A DNA stretch of 64,000 bases from Mycobacterium sp. (GCF_004298145.1 NZ_SCRH01000010.1:1-64000), one strand, 5' to 3'. Shown: positions 25,512-38,601, counted from the first letter of the stretch. Made by a program: numbers and translations. Notes: generated by a model from the sequence alone, not told the origin.

Positions 25512-27263
25512 ATGCCGGCCGGCAGCATCCAGGCGCGCACCGGCACCGACCACGGCGACCGCAACGGCAGCGGGGCGCTGCGCGGCTGGCAGCGCAGGGC
25601 GCTGGTGCGCTACCTCGCCGGCCAGCCGCGTGACTTCCTGGCGGTGGCCACCCCCGGATCCGGCAAAACGACGTTCGCGCTGCGGGTGGCGGCCGAACTG
25701 CTCGGGCAGCGCACCGTCGAGCAGGTCACCGTCGTGGTGCCCACCGAACACCTCAAGGTGCAATGGGCGCAGGCCGCGGCGCGGCACGGACTCGCCCTGG
25801 ACCCGAGGTTCTCCAACAGCAACCCGCGGACCGCGCCGGAATATCACGGCGTCATGGTCACCTACGCTCAGGTCGCCGCGCATCCGACGCTGCACCGGGT
25901 GCGCACCGAGCAGCGCAGGACGCTGGTCATCTTCGACGAGATCCATCACGGCGGTGACGCCAAGACCTGGGGCGATGCCATCCGCGAGGCGTTCAGCGAC
26001 GCCACCCGCCGGCTCGCGCTGACGGGCACGCCCTTTCGCAGCGACGACAGCCCCATCCCGTTCGTGACCTACGAGGCCGGCGCCGACGGGGTGCGGCGCT
26101 CGCAGGCCGATCACATCTACGGCTACACCGAAGCACTCGCCGACGGTGTGGTCCGGCCGGTGGTCTTCCTCGCCTACTCCGGGGAGGCGCGGTGGCGGGA
26201 CAGCGCCGGCGAAGAGCACGCCGCGCGGTTGGGTGAACCGCTGTCCGCCGAACAGACCGCGCGGGCCTGGCGCACCGCGCTGGATCCCGCCGGCGAATGG
26301 ATGCCCGCGGTGATCGCGGCGGCCGACCAGCGGCTGCGTCAGCTGCGCATGCACATCCCCGACGCCGGCGGCATGATCATCGCGTCGGATCAGACCGCGG
26401 CCCGCGCCTACGCCGCCCTGCTGACCAAGATCACCTCGGAGACTCCGACGCTGGTGCTCTCCGATGACCCCGGTTCGTCGGCGCGCATCAGCGAATACGC
26501 CGCGAGCACCGGCCGCTGGCTGGTCGCGGTGCGCATGGTCTCCGAAGGCGTCGACGTGCCGCGGCTGTCGGTCGGGATCTACGCCACCAGCGCGTCGACG
26601 CCGCTGTTCTTCGCGCAGGCCGTCGGCCGGTTCGTGCGGTCGCGCCGCCAGGGCGAGATCGCGAGCATCTTCGTGCCGTCGGTGCCGAGCCTGCTGCAGC
26701 TGGCCAGCGAGCTGGAGGCCCAGCGCAACCACGTGTTGGGCGAGCCGCACCGGGAATCCGAGGGCGACCCCCTCGACGGCGACCCCGCCACCCGGGCGCA
26801 GAACGAGAAGAGCGAACTCGACAACGGGTTCACCTCGCTGGGTGCCGACGCGGAACTCGATCAGGTCATCTTCGACGGGTCATCGTTCGGCACCGCCGCT
26901 CCGGCCGGCAGCGACGAGGAGGCGGATTACCTCGGCATCCCCGGGCTGCTCGATGCCGATCAGATGCGCGCCCTGCTGCACCAGCGTCAGGACGAGCAGC
27001 TGCACAAGCGGGCCCACCTGCGCAAGGGTGCCGGGCCGACCGGCGACGCCCCGTCGGCAACGGTGCACGGCCAGCTTCGGGAGCTGCGCCGGGAGCTGAA
27101 CACCCTCGTCTCGATCGCGCACCACCGGACCGGCAAGCCGCACGGCTGGATTCACAACGAACTGCGGCGCCGCTGCGGCGGCCCCCCGATCGCCGCGGCG
27201 AGCCGAGAACAGCTGCGGGCGCGCATCGATGCCGTGCGCCAGCTCAACGCCGAGCAGGCGTGA
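25512..27263 (+). CDS. SF2 DEAD/DEAH-type helicase (Rv2917-like)
   Basis: 583 residues from the ATG nine bases after GGGGGG; a GTG two codons earlier is in frame, and the frame is open far upstream. Helicase motifs: I ATPGSGKTTFALRVA, II FDEIHHGGD, III LTGTPFRSD, V SEGVDVPRLS, VI QAVGRFVRSRR. The C-terminal 170 residues (from about 410) are acidic then basic and not recognised. Related to type III restriction/ERCC3-like helicases, but no nuclease or methylase gene is adjacent. Role unknown; conserved in mycobacteria. Confidence 0.9.
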   Translation: MPAGSIQARTGTDHGDRNGSGALRGWQRRALVRYLAGQPRDFLAVATPGSGKTTFALRVAAELLGQRTVEQVTVVVPTEHLKVQWAQAAARHGLALDPRFSNSNPRTAPEYHGVMVTYAQVAAHPTLHRVRTEQRRTLVIFDEIHHGGDAKTWGDAIREAFSDATRRLALTGTPFRSDDSPIPFVTYEAGADGVRRSQADHIYGYTEALADGVVRPVVFLAYSGEARWRDSAGEEHAARLGEPLSAEQTARAWRTALDPAGEWMPAVIAAADQRLRQLRMHIPDAGGMIIASDQTAARAYAALLTKITSETPTLVLSDDPGSSARISEYAASTGRWLVAVRMVSEGVDVPRLSVGIYATSASTPLFFAQAVGRFVRSRRQGEIASIFVPSVPSLLQLASELEAQRNHVLGEPHRESEGDPLDGDPATRAQNEKSELDNGFTSLGADAELDQVIFDGSSFGTAAPAGSDEEADYLGIPGLLDADQMRALLHQRQDEQLHKRAHLRKGAGPTGDAPSATVHGQLRELRRELNTLVSIAHHRTGKPHGWIHNELRRRCGGPPIAAASREQLRARIDAVRQLNAEQA

Positions 27264-27387
27264 ACCATCGGCCGGCTGGGCCCCTTAAACGGTGCCGCCG
27301 CGGCCGCGTCAAGGCGCGGTATTTTCCGCCCGTGCGCACATGACGTACCCGCTTGTGCATGTGACAAATTGGGGCCAGAGTGGATTC

Positions 27388-27816
27388 ATGGCCGAGCAGA
27401 ATGTGATCGAGCAGTGGCTCGAGGGCTGTGCGGTGCAGAGGATTATGTTCCACGACGGGCTGGTGCTGAATTTCGAGGACTACAGCGAGCTGGTGATTAC
27501 GGCACCGATGCGTCTGACGCTGCCCGCCATCGAAACCTCACCCGCCGAAGTAATCGCTATCGACCCGAACGACCCGGCGGACCAACTGCGCCCGCTCTTC
27601 GATTTCGCCGGGTCAATCTGCACGGGTGCCGTCTGGGACGACACCGGCGATCTCCATCTCGAATTCTCCGACGATCACAAGATCGAGGTGCGGTCGAACG
27701 ACGACGTCACCGCGTGGGAGCTGTATAGCAAATACCGCGGATTTGCTGCCTGCCTCACGCACGGCAAAGTGCGGGTCGTTCGCCTCGATACGGTCGAGGC
27801 CGACGGCGACAGGTGA
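27388..27816 (+). CDS. DUF6188 family protein
   Basis: 142 residues from MAEQNVIEQWLEGCAVQRIMF; an upstream ATG at 27340 is in frame. The sequence GLVLNFEDYSELVITAPMRLTLP followed by WELYSKYRGFAACLTHG fits DUF6188, a small beta-rich actinobacterial family of unknown function that is sometimes found near toxin-immunity genes. No such partner is visible here. Confidence 0.7.
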   Translation: MAEQNVIEQWLEGCAVQRIMFHDGLVLNFEDYSELVITAPMRLTLPAIETSPAEVIAIDPNDPADQLRPLFDFAGSICTGAVWDDTGDLHLEFSDDHKIEVRSNDDVTAWELYSKYRGFAACLTHGKVRVVRLDTVEADGDR

Positions 27817-27926
27817 GCTAGCGCGCGCCGGGCGAACTCCGAACACACGCAGTGGTTTTGCGGTCCGGGTTGCGCTACGGGACGGCGAAACTGGCTGCAG
27901 CGCAGTGTTTCCGAATCATTGGTCGA

Positions 27927-27932
27927 TACCAT
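27927..27932 (+). promoter_or_regulatory. Candidate -10 box for the leaderless VOC gene
   Basis: TACCAT fits TANNNT and ends seven bases before the ATG at 27940, which lacks a ribosome site. This favours 27940 over the upstream in-frame ATGs at 27919 and 27931. Confidence 0.45.
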
Positions 27933-27939
27933 GTATTTC

Positions 27940-28308
27940 ATGCGTCGCGTGGATTACGTCATCCAATATGTCGAATCGCTCACAAAGTCGGTGACGTTCT
28001 ACCGCGACGTGATCGGGCTCAAGGTGCGGATTGAAGGCGACGGCTACGTCGAGTTCGAGATGGCCAACACCAAGTTCTCGCTTTTCGAACGGTCGAAGCT
28101 TCCGGAGCTCATCGGCCGCGAAGGCGGTCGACCGCCGTGCAGCGAGATCGGCTTCTTGATCGACGACGTCGATAAGGAGGCGGAACGAATGAGCGACCTC
28201 GGTGTCGAGATCCTCAGCGGACCGATGGACCGGCCATGGCATGAAAGGACGCTCCACATCGCCGACCCGGATGGCAACATCATCGAATTCGCCCAGAAGT
28301 TGCGATGA
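27940..28308 (+). CDS. VOC superfamily (glyoxalase/bleomycin-resistance-like) protein
   Basis: 122 residues. One glyoxalase-type domain with paired beta-alpha-beta-beta-beta modules: VDYVIQYVESLTKSVTFYRDVIG and FLIDDVDKEAERMSDLG, ending RTLHIADPDGNIIEFAQK. The metal-ligand Glu/His pattern at the C-terminus (IADPDGNIIEF) is present. Reaction unknown. Convergent with glnD, 26 bases apart. Confidence 0.85.
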   Translation: MRRVDYVIQYVESLTKSVTFYRDVIGLKVRIEGDGYVEFEMANTKFSLFERSKLPELIGREGGRPPCSEIGFLIDDVDKEAERMSDLGVEILSGPMDRPWHERTLHIADPDGNIIEFAQKLR

Positions 28309-28334
28309 TTACCCGACCGCCGTCGTCATCGGGG

Positions 28335-30800
28335 TCAGTCGCCGACGGGTTCCTCGAGCACTTCGACCGCCGGGCCGCCCAGCGCGGCGAGCAGGCTTTG
28401 CTCGACCGCGTCTCGCGCGCCGTGCCCGTCGTCGTCGGCGGCCGTCACGCAGAAGACGTCGGCCGCCGTCGACCCGAACGTGTTGACCTTCGCCCAGACG
28501 ATGTCGGTTCCCGCGCGCTCGAGCGCCCGGGTCAGCAGGGCCAGCAGCCCCAGGCGGTCCATGGCGCGGACTTCGACGATCAACTGACCGACGCCGGCCG
28601 TATCGACCCACAGAATGCGGGGCGGGGCGGTCGAGCGCGTCACGGGCACCCCGACCTGAACCTCGCCGGCCCGCGTCGCCCCCGCGCCGCCGGCGTCGCT
28701 GTCGCGCTTCTCCAGCGTCCCCAACACGTCGACATCACCGGCCAGCGCGCCGGTGAACTGCTGACGCAGTAGGCCCGCCTCCGGTGGTGAGCCGAACAGC
28801 GGCGACACCACGAATTCGACGATCGCGAAACCCGCCTCGGTGCTGGCCGACGCCGAATGGATGCGCAGCGAGTTCAGCGCCAGCACCGCGGCGGCCTTGG
28901 AGACGAGCCCCCGCTGATCGGGCGCGGCCATCACCACGTCCAGCCGCTCGCCACCGCTGGGCTGGATCGCCACGTGGACGGCACCATCGGCGGCAAGCGA
29001 AAGATATTGGGGCGCGGCCGGTTCAGCTTCCGGAAGCGGCTCCCCCGCCATTACCAGCCGGCAGCGCCGAACCAGCTCCTCGATCAGGGACGCCTTCCAT
29101 TCGCTCCACACCCCCGGCCCGGTGGCCTTGGAGTCGGCTTCGGTCAGCGCGTGCAGCACCTCGAGCAGGACCGGATCTCCGTCCAGCGATTTCGTCACGC
29201 GCTCAATGGTTTTAGGATCGTTCAGGTCGCATCGGGTCGCCACCACGGGCAGCAGCAGGTGGTGGCGGACCAGCTGCGCGAGCAGCTCGGTATCGGCGGA
29301 CGAGATCCCCAGCCGAGGCCCGATATCCAGGGCCAGCCCGGCGCCGAGCACGCTGTGATCGACGCCGCGGCCCTTGCCGATGTCGTGCAGCAGCGCGCCG
29401 AGCGCGAGCAGGTCGGGCCGTGCCACGCGGGTGGCCAGCGGCGCGGCGTTGACGGCCGTCTCGATGACATGGCGGTCCACCGTCCATTTGTGCGCGACGT
29501 CGCGCGGCGGCAGGTCGCGGATCGCGTCCCATTCGGGCAGCAACCGGCCCCACAGCCCGGTGCGGTCGAGCGCTTCGATGGTGGCCACCATCGTCGGCCC
29601 GGCGGACAGCACAACCAGCAAGTCGTCCAACGCCTCCCGCGGCCAGGGCACCGGCATCTCGGGCGCGCCTGCGGTCAGGCGGCTCAGCGTGGCGGCGCCG
29701 ATCGGCAACCCGGTGTCGGCTGATGCGGCGGCCACCCGCAGCACCAGGCCCACGTCGGTGTCGGGACGCGCGTCGCGGGCGAGCACGATTTCTCCGGCAT
29801 ATTCGACGACGCCCTCGTCCAGGGGGCGGCGCTTGGGCCGGCGCACCAACGCCGACACACCGCGGCGCGGTAGCGCGTTCTCGGCGGTGCGCAGCCCCGT
29901 CTCGGCGTGGTAGGCGATGGTACGGCCGGCATCGGATAGCTTGCGGGCCAAGTCGAATCGGTCACCGATGTGCAGGGCGGCGCTGAGTTCGTCACCGTAC
30001 TGGGCCAGCAGCTGATCGCGGCCGCGCCCGGACACCCGGTGCAGCTCGGTGCGCACGTCGAGCAGCGTCAGGTGGGCGTCGTCCAGCGAGCCCCCCGGCG
30101 ATTCCGGGCGGGCCATACCGTGGCGGTCGATGAGCTGGGCGACGCCCAGCGCGTCCAGCAATTGCACGTCGCGAAGGGCGCCGCGGCCCGATTTCAGGTC
30201 CGGTTCGGCGCGCTGCGCGATCCGCCCGCAGCGCTGCCAGCGGGCCTGCGTCATCGCGACGAGTTCGTCCATCCGGGAGCGAATCGCGCTGCGCCACTGC
30301 CGTCGTGCGCCGGCGATCAATTCCTCGGACAGCCGCGCGTCGCCGGCGATGTGGCGCGCGTCCAGCATGCCCAGGGCCGCGATCATGTCGGCGTTGGCGA
30401 CACCCAGGGCTCCGGAGACGGTCCGCACGCTGTGGTCGAGCCTAACGTTGGCGTCCCACAGCGGATACCACAGCCTGTCGGCAATTTTCTGCAACACATC
30501 GTCGGACTTGTTGTCGTGCAACAGCATTAGATCCAGGTCCGAATGCGGCAACAGTTCATGGCGGCCCAACCCGCCGATGCCGACGATCGCGAAGCCGCTG
30601 TCGTCGTCGATCTCGATCTCGGCCGCCTTGGCCATCAACCACGATTCGTGCAGATCCAGCCACGCGTGTCGCAATTCGGCGGCGTGCAGCTTGCTGCCCT
30701 CGGACAGCAGTTGGCGCCGCGAGGCGGCCAAATCGACTGCCCCGCCGGCGCTTCCTGTCCCCGCGATGCGCCCGGACGGATCGGAGCCGTTCGGGGTCAT
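28335..30800 (-). CDS. glnD: [Protein-PII] uridylyl/adenylyltransferase GlnD
   Basis: 821 residues. Nucleotidyltransferase domain ([23 protein letters not shown], about 70-93), the linking GlnD-PII-like region, an HD domain ([17 protein letters not shown]) and two C-terminal ACT domains ([35 protein letters not shown]). It modifies and demodifies the PII protein in response to nitrogen state. In actinobacteria the reaction is reported as adenylylation. Last gene of amt-glnB-glnD; 45-bp gap to glnB. Confidence 0.97.
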   Translation of the reverse strand: MTPNGSDPSGRIAGTGSAGGAVDLAASRRQLLSEGSKLHAAELRHAWLDLHESWLMAKAAEIEIDDDSGFAIVGIGGLGRHELLPHSDLDLMLLHDNKSDDVLQKIADRLWYPLWDANVRLDHSVRTVSGALGVANADMIAALGMLDARHIAGDARLSEELIAGARRQWRSAIRSRMDELVAMTQARWQRCGRIAQRAEPDLKSGRGALRDVQLLDALGVAQLIDRHGMARPESPGGSLDDAHLTLLDVRTELHRVSGRGRDQLLAQYGDELSAALHIGDRFDLARKLSDAGRTIAYHAETGLRTAENALPRRGVSALVRRPKRRPLDEGVVEYAGEIVLARDARPDTDVGLVLRVAAASADTGLPIGAATLSRLTAGAPEMPVPWPREALDDLLVVLSAGPTMVATIEALDRTGLWGRLLPEWDAIRDLPPRDVAHKWTVDRHVIETAVNAAPLATRVARPDLLALGALLHDIGKGRGVDHSVLGAGLALDIGPRLGISSADTELLAQLVRHHLLLPVVATRCDLNDPKTIERVTKSLDGDPVLLEVLHALTEADSKATGPGVWSEWKASLIEELVRRCRLVMAGEPLPEAEPAAPQYLSLAADGAVHVAIQPSGGERLDVVMAAPDQRGLVSKAAAVLALNSLRIHSASASTEAGFAIVEFVVSPLFGSPPEAGLLRQQFTGALAGDVDVLGTLEKRDSDAGGAGATRAGEVQVGVPVTRSTAPPRILWVDTAGVGQLIVEVRAMDRLGLLALLTRALERAGTDIVWAKVNTFGSTAADVFCVTAADDDGHGARDAVEQSLLAALGGPAVEVLEEPVGD

Positions 30801-30845
30801 GCCCGCGCGGCCCGCCCGGGTCGAATCAGCAATTGACGAAAGGTG

Positions 30846-32648
<1,803 letters not shown>

Positions 32649-32694
32649 TCAGACATGCATCCGATGACCTGATCCAGAAGATTGCGCAATGGTT

Positions 32695-32721
32695 GTTTCG
32701 GCGATAGTGCCGTCGTGTTTC
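32695..32721 (-). promoter_or_regulatory. Possible GlnR-type half-sites upstream of amt
   Basis: GAAAC occurs twice on the minus strand, at 32699-32695 and 32721-32717, 22 bp apart, in the region upstream of amt. GAAAC is the conserved half of the actinobacterial GlnR box; the partner halves (GGCAC and GTTAA) match the consensus only partly and with a 7-base spacer. Confidence 0.3.
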
Positions 32722-32757
32722 AGCGGGATTAACGTCCCACGCGCCGCGTCAGGGGCG

Positions 32758-34020
32758 TCAGCCGAGCAGCGCGTCGACGAAGGCGGCCGGTTCGAACGGC
32801 GCGAGGTCGTCGGGGCCCTCGCCCAGCCCGACCAGCTTGACCGGCACCCCGAGTTCCTGCTGGACCCTAAAGACGATGCCGCCCTTGGCCGTTCCGTCCA
32901 GCTTGGTCAGGACAGCGCCGGTGATCTCGACAACCTCGGCGAACACCCGGGCCTGGGCCAGCCCGTTCTGCCCGATGGTGGCGTCGAGCACCAGCAACAC
33001 CTCGTCGACCGCGGCGCGCCGCGTTACCACGCGCTTGACTTTGTCGAGTTCGTCCATCAGCCCGACCTTGGTGTGCAGCCGGCCCGCGGTGTCGATGAGA
33101 ACCACGTCGACGCCCGCGGCGATGCCCTTGTCGACGGCGTCGAACGCCACCGATGCCGGGTCGGCGCCTTCGGCCCCGCGCACCACCTCCGCGCCCACCT
33201 GCGCCGCCCAGGTTTGCAGTTGGTCGGCCGCCGCGGCCCGGAAGGTGTCCGCGGCGCCCAGGAGAACGCGTCGCCCGTCGGCGACCAGGACCCGGGCCAG
33301 CTTGCCGACGGTGGTGGTCTTCCCGGTGCCGTTCACACCGACGACCAGCAGCACCGAGGGATGGTCGGCGTGCGGCAGCGCCCGGATCGACCGGTCCATG
33401 CCGGGCTGCAGCTCCGTGATCAGGACGTCGCGCAGCACGGCCTTCGCGTCGGCCTCGGTGCGCACGTCACTGCCGGCCAGCCGGCTGCGCAGCTCGGAGA
33501 TCACCGATTCGGCGACCACCGGACCCAGGTCGGCGACGAGCAGGGTGTCCTCGACGTCCTGCCAGGCGTCTTCGTCCAGGTCGCCGCCGCCGAGCAGGCC
33601 CAGCACGCTGCGGCCGAACGCGTTCTGCGACCGGGCCAGCCGGCCGCGGAGCCGCTCCAGGCGGCCCTCGGGCGGCGCGATCTCCTCGATGTCGGGGGCC
33701 GCCGGGGTTTCGGGCTCGGGTTCGGGGAGGTCGACGTCGGAGATGGTGCGCCGCGGCGCGTCGCGCGGGACTGTGGCGTCGTCGCCCACCGCGGGCAGCC
33801 CGGTGGTGTCGAGCCGCTCGGCCGGCTGGGCGGTCGGTGTCTGGCTGAAGGCGATGCCCGAGGACGCGGTGTATCCGCCCGAGCGGTCGATCGCACCGGG
33901 CTCGGTTCGGGTCGAGAAGCTGATCCGGCGCCGGCGGTACCGCAGCAGGCCTGCGACCAGCGCGGTGATGACAACCAGGACGGCGATGACCGCGAGCGCG
34001 ATCCAAAGACCTTGGGACAC
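32758..34020 (-). CDS. ftsY: Signal recognition particle receptor FtsY
   Basis: 420 residues. N-terminal membrane helix (about 5-25, LWIALAVIAVLVVITALVAGL) and a variable linker precede the N domain and the GTPase domain with GVNGTGKTTTVGKLA, DTAGRLHTKVGLMDEL and the closing GLGEGPDDLAPF. Membrane receptor for Ffh. Downstream of smc by 86 bases holding a degenerate MIRU-like copy. Unlike many FtsY proteins, it has a true transmembrane anchor. Confidence 0.97.
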   Translation of the reverse strand: MSQGLWIALAVIAVLVVITALVAGLLRYRRRRISFSTRTEPGAIDRSGGYTASSGIAFSQTPTAQPAERLDTTGLPAVGDDATVPRDAPRRTISDVDLPEPEPETPAAPDIEEIAPPEGRLERLRGRLARSQNAFGRSVLGLLGGGDLDEDAWQDVEDTLLVADLGPVVAESVISELRSRLAGSDVRTEADAKAVLRDVLITELQPGMDRSIRALPHADHPSVLLVVGVNGTGKTTTVGKLARVLVADGRRVLLGAADTFRAAAADQLQTWAAQVGAEVVRGAEGADPASVAFDAVDKGIAAGVDVVLIDTAGRLHTKVGLMDELDKVKRVVTRRAAVDEVLLVLDATIGQNGLAQARVFAEVVEITGAVLTKLDGTAKGGIVFRVQQELGVPVKLVGLGEGPDDLAPFEPAAFVDALLG

Positions 34021-34065
34021 GCTGACATTGTTTCAAGCGGTACGGTGCCGGCCGGCCACCGGCCC

Positions 34066-34109
34066 TCGGCTCGATGGCGCCGACCCGCTTCGCCCGGCCA
34101 CGCCGCTCA
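34066..34109. repeat. Degenerate single copy of the 54-bp MIRU-like unit
   Basis: Contains CGACCCGCTTCGCCCGGC in the same orientation as the array at 22651-22858 and, like it, abuts the stop of the upstream gene (smc). The outer parts have diverged. Confidence 0.6.
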
Positions 34110-37100
34110 GGTCGTGACCAGTTGCTCCACCTGCTGGCCGCGCATCCGCTGGGAGATCACCGCGGTGATGCCGTCGCCCTGCATGGTCACGCCGTAGAGC
34201 GCGTCGGCGACCTCCATCGTCGGCTTCTGGTGCGTGATGATGATGAGCTGCGAACGCGCCCGCAGCAGCTCGAACAGCGAGATCAGGCGACGCAGGTTGG
34301 TGTCGTCGAGGGCGGCCTCCACCTCGTCCATGATGTAGAACGGCGACGGGCGGGCCCGGAAGATCGCCACCAGCATCGCCACCGCGGTCAGCGCCTTCTC
34401 GCCGCCGGACAGCAGCGAGAGCCGGGTGACCTTCTTGCCCGGCGGACGGGCCTCCACCTCGATGCCGGTGGCGAGCATGTTGTTGGGATCTGTTAGCCGT
34501 AGCCGGCCCTCGCCGCCGGGGAACAGCACGGTGAAGACGTCGGAGAACTCGCGTTCCACGTCGGTGTAGGCCTCGCTGAACACCTGCAGGATGCGGGCGT
34601 CGACCTCGTCGACCACGCCGAGCAGGTCCTTGCGGGCGGCCTTGACGTCCTCGAGCTGGGTGGACAGGAAGTTGTAGCGCTCCTCGAGGGCGGCGAACTC
34701 CTCGAGAGCCAGCGGGTTGACCCGGCCCAGTTCGGCCAGCTCGCGCTCGGCCCGCTTGGCCCGCCGCTCCTGGGTGGCCCGGTCGTAGGGAATCGGCGCG
34801 GGCGCGAAGACCTGTTCACCGCGCTCCTTGGCCTGCTCGTATTCGGCCATCTCCAGATCGGTCGGCGGCAGCTGATTCTCCGGACCGTATTCGGCGATCA
34901 AATCGGCCGGCGCCATGCCGAACTGTTCGAGCACCATCTGCTCGAGTTGCTCGATCCGCAGCGCCGCCTGGGCGTTGGCGACCTCGTCGCGGTGCAGCGA
35001 GTCGGTCAGGGCCCCCACCCGGGCGCTCAACGCGTTCACCTCGTCACGCACCGCCGCCATCGCCGTCGCACGCTGCTGGCGTTCGGCGGCCAGGGCGTCG
35101 CGGATCGTGGACGCGGCATCGACGACCCCGTTCAACCGCTGCGCCAACAACCTGCCTGCGTCGGCCACCGCCGCCGCCACCGCGGCCGCGCGCAGTCGCG
35201 CCTCGCGCGCCCGCTGGGCCCGGAGCCGGGCTTCCCGTTCGGCGGCGGCCGCACGGCGCAACGAATCCGCGCGCCCGCGCACCGCGTTCGCGCGCTCTTC
35301 GGCGGTGCGCACCGCGAGCCGCGCCTCCACTTCGACGCTGCGCGCGTTTTCGGTGGCGGCCGCGATCTGCTGACGGTTCACGGGTTCTTCCGCCGGCGCC
35401 TGCCGGGTCTCTTGGGCGTTGCGCAGCCGGGTTTCCAGTTCGGTGACTTCGGCGACGGTCTGAGTCCGGCCCGCTTCGAGCTCCTCGCGTTGCCGCAGCA
35501 ACCTGCTCCACTCGTCTTCCGACATCCGGGCTTCCTGACCGAGCCGGCCCAGCTGCTCGTACATCCCCGAGATGGCGCTGTCGGATTCGTTGAGGGCTGC
35601 CAGCGCCTGCTCGGCGGAATCCTGACGGGCCGCCTGCTCGGTGAGCGCGCCGGAGAGCGCCGCGCTCAGCTGAGCCACCTGGGCTTCCGCGGCGGTCAGC
35701 TCGTCGCCGGCCTTGTCGATTTCCGAGGTCACCTCCAGCGTGGACAGCTTGCGGTCGGAGCCGCCGCTCACCCAGCCCGCACCCACCAGGTCACCGTCGA
35801 TAGTGACCGCGCGCAATCGGGGATGCACGGCCACCAGCGCCAGCGCCTGGTCCAGGTCGTCGACCACGGCCACACTCGAGAGCATGGCCGTGACGGCCCC
35901 CCGCAGCCGCGCGGGAGCATCGATCAAGTCGAGCGCCCACAGCGCCCCCGCCGGGGCGGCCTGCGGCGCAGGGTGATCGGCGGGCCAGTCACCCAGCACC
36001 AGCGAGGCGCGGCCGCCGTCGGCCTGTTTGAGCGCGGCGACGGCGGACCGGGCCGCGCCGAAGCTTTCGGCGGCCAGCGCGTCGGCCGCCGATCCCAGCA
36101 CCGCGGCCAGCGCCGCCTCGTAGCCCGAGCGAACCTTGACCAGCTTGGCCATCGGACCCAAAAGCCCGGTGCCCGAATGATTTTGGGTAAGCCAGGCGGC
36201 GCCGTCCTTGCGTTCGAGCCCCACCGCGAGCGCGTCGATGCGGGCCTGCAGCGAGGCCACCCGGCGTTCGGCGTCCCGCTCGGCGGACTGCAGCTCGGCC
36301 ACCCGCGCGTCGGCCAACCGCAACGCGGCCACAGTGCGCTCGTGATGCTCGTCGAGACCCATCTCGCCCTGATCGAGCTCACCGACGCGGCCCTGCACGG
36401 TTTCGAACTCTGCCTTGGCCTGCTGCGCGCGGGCGGCGGCCTGTTCGATGCGTTCGGACAGGCGTGCGACGCTGTCATCGATCGACTCGACGCGCGCCCG
36501 CATCGTCTCCACCTGGCCGGACAGCCGCGCCAGGCCTTCACGCCGATCCGCCTCGGCGCGCACCGCCGCCATGTGGGCCCGATCGGCCTCGGCGGCTTCA
36601 CGCTCGCGCTCGACCAACTCGGCACGGGCGCCGTCCAGCCGGGTGCGCGCCGTGCCCAATTCCGCCAGCAGGTGCTGCTCGGCGATCGCGACCTGCTCGG
36701 CCTCGGCGTCCAGGGCGTCGGGGTCGGCGTCGCTGGTCGCGACGGGCTCGACGTCGAGGTGCTGGGCCCGCTCGCTGGCGATGCGCACCGTGGCGGCAAC
36801 CCGTTCGGCCAGCGCGGACAGGGCGAACCAGGTGTGCTGCACCGACTCGGCGCGACCGGAGAGTTCGCCCACCGCCGTTTCGTGCGCGGTGAGCTCCTCG
36901 GAGGCCAGGGCCAGCCGCGAGGAGGCCTGGTCGTGGTCGCGCCGCATGGCGGCCTCGGCCTCGAAGATGGCCTCGCGTTCCCCCTTGCGGTTGACCAGGT
37001 CATCGGCGGCCAACCGCAACCGGGCGTCACGCAGATCGGCCTGGATCGTCTGGGCGCGACGGGCCACCTCGGCCTGGCGGCCCAGCGGTTTGAGCTGACG

Positions 37101-37697
37101 GCGCAGCTCGGTGGTCAGGTCGGTGAGCCGGGCCAGGTTCGCCGACATCGCGTCGAGCTTGCGAAGGGCCTTTTCCTTGCGCTTGCGGTGCTTGAGCACG
37201 CCGGCGGCTTCTTCGATGAACGCGCGGCGGTCTTCGGGCCGCGACTGCAGGATCTCGTCGAGTTTGCCCTGCCCGACGATGACGTGCATCTCCCGGCCGA
37301 TCCCGGAGTCGCTCAGCAGTTCCTGTACATCCATCAAACGGCAACTGCTGCCGTTGATTTCGTATTCGCTGGCGCCGTCGCGGAACATCCGCCGGGTGAT
37401 CGAGACCTCGGAGTATTCGATGGGCAGCGCGTTGTCGGAGTTGTCGATGGTGACGGTGACTTCGGCACGTCCCAGCGGGGCGCGCGACGAGGTCCCGGCG
37501 AAGATGACGTCCTCCATCTTGCCGCCGCGCAGGGTCTTGGCGCCCTGCTCCCCCATCACCCAGGCCAGGGCGTCGACGACGTTGGATTTGCCCGAGCCGT
37601 TGGGCCCGACCACGGCGGTGATACCCGGCTCGAAACGCAGAGTCGTCGGCGAGGCAAAGGACTTGAAGCCCTTCAGCGTCAGACTCTTGAGGTACAC
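34107..37697 (-). CDS. smc: Chromosome segregation protein SMC
   Basis: 1196 residues. Walker [17 protein letters not shown] (about 31-46), coiled coil (about 170-500), hinge (about 510-660, with [12 protein letters not shown] and [13 protein letters not shown]), second coiled coil, then the ABC signature [18 protein letters not shown] and Walker [14 protein letters not shown]. The coiled coils are rich in Ala, Arg and Glu. It compacts and helps segregate the chromosome with ScpAB, not encoded in this window. Confidence 0.97.
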   Translation of the reverse strand: MYLKSLTLKGFKSFASPTTLRFEPGITAVVGPNGSGKSNVVDALAWVMGEQGAKTLRGGKMEDVIFAGTSSRAPLGRAEVTVTIDNSDNALPIEYSEVSITRRMFRDGASEYEINGSSCRLMDVQELLSDSGIGREMHVIVGQGKLDEILQSRPEDRRAFIEEAAGVLKHRKRKEKALRKLDAMSANLARLTDLTTELRRQLKPLGRQAEVARRAQTIQADLRDARLRLAADDLVNRKGEREAIFEAEAAMRRDHDQASSRLALASEELTAHETAVGELSGRAESVQHTWFALSALAERVAATVRIASERAQHLDVEPVATSDADPDALDAEAEQVAIAEQHLLAELGTARTRLDGARAELVEREREAAEADRAHMAAVRAEADRREGLARLSGQVETMRARVESIDDSVARLSERIEQAAARAQQAKAEFETVQGRVGELDQGEMGLDEHHERTVAALRLADARVAELQSAERDAERRVASLQARIDALAVGLERKDGAAWLTQNHSGTGLLGPMAKLVKVRSGYEAALAAVLGSAADALAAESFGAARSAVAALKQADGGRASLVLGDWPADHPAPQAAPAGALWALDLIDAPARLRGAVTAMLSSVAVVDDLDQALALVAVHPRLRAVTIDGDLVGAGWVSGGSDRKLSTLEVTSEIDKAGDELTAAEAQVAQLSAALSGALTEQAARQDSAEQALAALNESDSAISGMYEQLGRLGQEARMSEDEWSRLLRQREELEAGRTQTVAEVTELETRLRNAQETRQAPAEEPVNRQQIAAATENARSVEVEARLAVRTAEERANAVRGRADSLRRAAAAEREARLRAQRAREARLRAAAVAAAVADAGRLLAQRLNGVVDAASTIRDALAAERQQRATAMAAVRDEVNALSARVGALTDSLHRDEVANAQAALRIEQLEQMVLEQFGMAPADLIAEYGPENQLPPTDLEMAEYEQAKERGEQVFAPAPIPYDRATQERRAKRAERELAELGRVNPLALEEFAALEERYNFLSTQLEDVKAARKDLLGVVDEVDARILQVFSEAYTDVEREFSDVFTVLFPGGEGRLRLTDPNNMLATGIEVEARPPGKKVTRLSLLSGGEKALTAVAMLVAIFRARPSPFYIMDEVEAALDDTNLRRLISLFELLRARSQLIIITHQKPTMEVADALYGVTMQGDGITAVISQRMRGQQVEQLVTT

Positions 37698-37843
37698 GGC
37701 GAGCCAGACTACCGTTCAAACCGCCCCGGGCAGGTTCACCGAGGGGTGTCGGCCGACCCGAAATTTGCCCGCGGTTTCGGTGGGCGACGCACTGGTCCCA
37801 GTGGTCACATCAGCCACGGGAACAAGAGGCATTGCGGCCCGCG

Positions 37844-38137
37844 TCAGCGCTCGACGAAACCCTCGAAACGCTCCCGCGGCTGCGACCAGTCGACGACGAC
37901 CTTGTCGACGCGGCCGGGCTGGGTGGGCCATGTCGCACCGCCCTGCAGCAGCTCCAGTAGTTTTTCGCCGGCCTCCCGCGGCCCCTGGGCGACCACCAGC
38001 ACGCGGCCGTCGGCCTGGTTGGCCGCATAGCCGGTGAGGCCCAACTCCAGCGCACGACAGCGCGTCCACCAGCGGAAACCGACCCCTTGGACCATGCCGT
38101 GCACCCACGCGGTGAGCCGCGCGTCAGGTTCCGACAT
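37844..38137 (-). CDS. acyP: Acylphosphatase
   Basis: 97 residues. The active-site loop VHGMVQGVGFRWWT (phosphate-binding arginine in GFR) and the asparagine in GYAANQADGRV are intact. Hydrolyses acyl phosphates; cellular role unclear. Overlaps the end of the OsmC gene by 14 bases and lies between it and smc, as in M. tuberculosis. Confidence 0.95.
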   Translation of the reverse strand: MSEPDARLTAWVHGMVQGVGFRWWTRCRALELGLTGYAANQADGRVLVVAQGPREAGEKLLELLQGGATWPTQPGRVDKVVVDWSQPRERFEGFVER

Positions 38138-38549
38138 TGTTGGCCTCGGAGGTGACCTCGAAGGTGACGGTGGTGCCGGACTTCAGGGTGCGACCGACCG
38201 TGCACACCTGATCGATGGCCCGGTTGACCACCACCAGCAGGCGCTTTTTGTCCTCGTCGGCCAACGCCGACAGGTCCAGCTCCAGTGTCTCTTCGATCAG
38301 CGGATAGCGTTCCTGCTCGCGGTCGGCGGCGCCGGACACCCTGATGACGGCTTTGTAGTCGTCGCCCAACCGGCGGGCCAGCGGCACATCGCTGGACATC
38401 GCGCTGCAGGCCGCGAGTGCGATCTTGAGCAGCTCGCCGGGCGTGAACACGCCGTCGACGTCCTCGGAGCCGACGAGCACCTGCGCTCCACGCGAGCTGT
38501 ATCCCGTGTAGCGGCGAGTTCCGGTGCGCTCCACCCATAGTTCGGCCAT
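38124..38549 (-). CDS. OsmC/Ohr family protein
   Basis: 141 residues. OsmC-fold sequence with the active-site region FTPGELLKIALAACSAMSSDVP, which has the resolving-type Cys near residue 48, and a second cysteine in IDQVCTVGRTL near residue 116. OsmC and Ohr proteins reduce organic hydroperoxides using these two cysteines. Start at MAELWVERTGTRRY. Co-directional with acyP. Confidence 0.9.
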   Translation of the reverse strand: MAELWVERTGTRRYTGYSSRGAQVLVGSEDVDGVFTPGELLKIALAACSAMSSDVPLARRLGDDYKAVIRVSGAADREQERYPLIEETLELDLSALADEDKKRLLVVVNRAIDQVCTVGRTLKSGTTVTFEVTSEANNVGT

Positions 38550-38601
38550 GGCTCATTTCTACCGGGCGCTCATGTCGTGACACGCGGGCATACTGCTTTG
38601 C

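Noticed and set aside
25512..27263. Restriction or phage-defence system around the SF2 helicase
   Set aside because: No methylase, nuclease or other defence gene is adjacent; the helicase is conserved core in mycobacteria.
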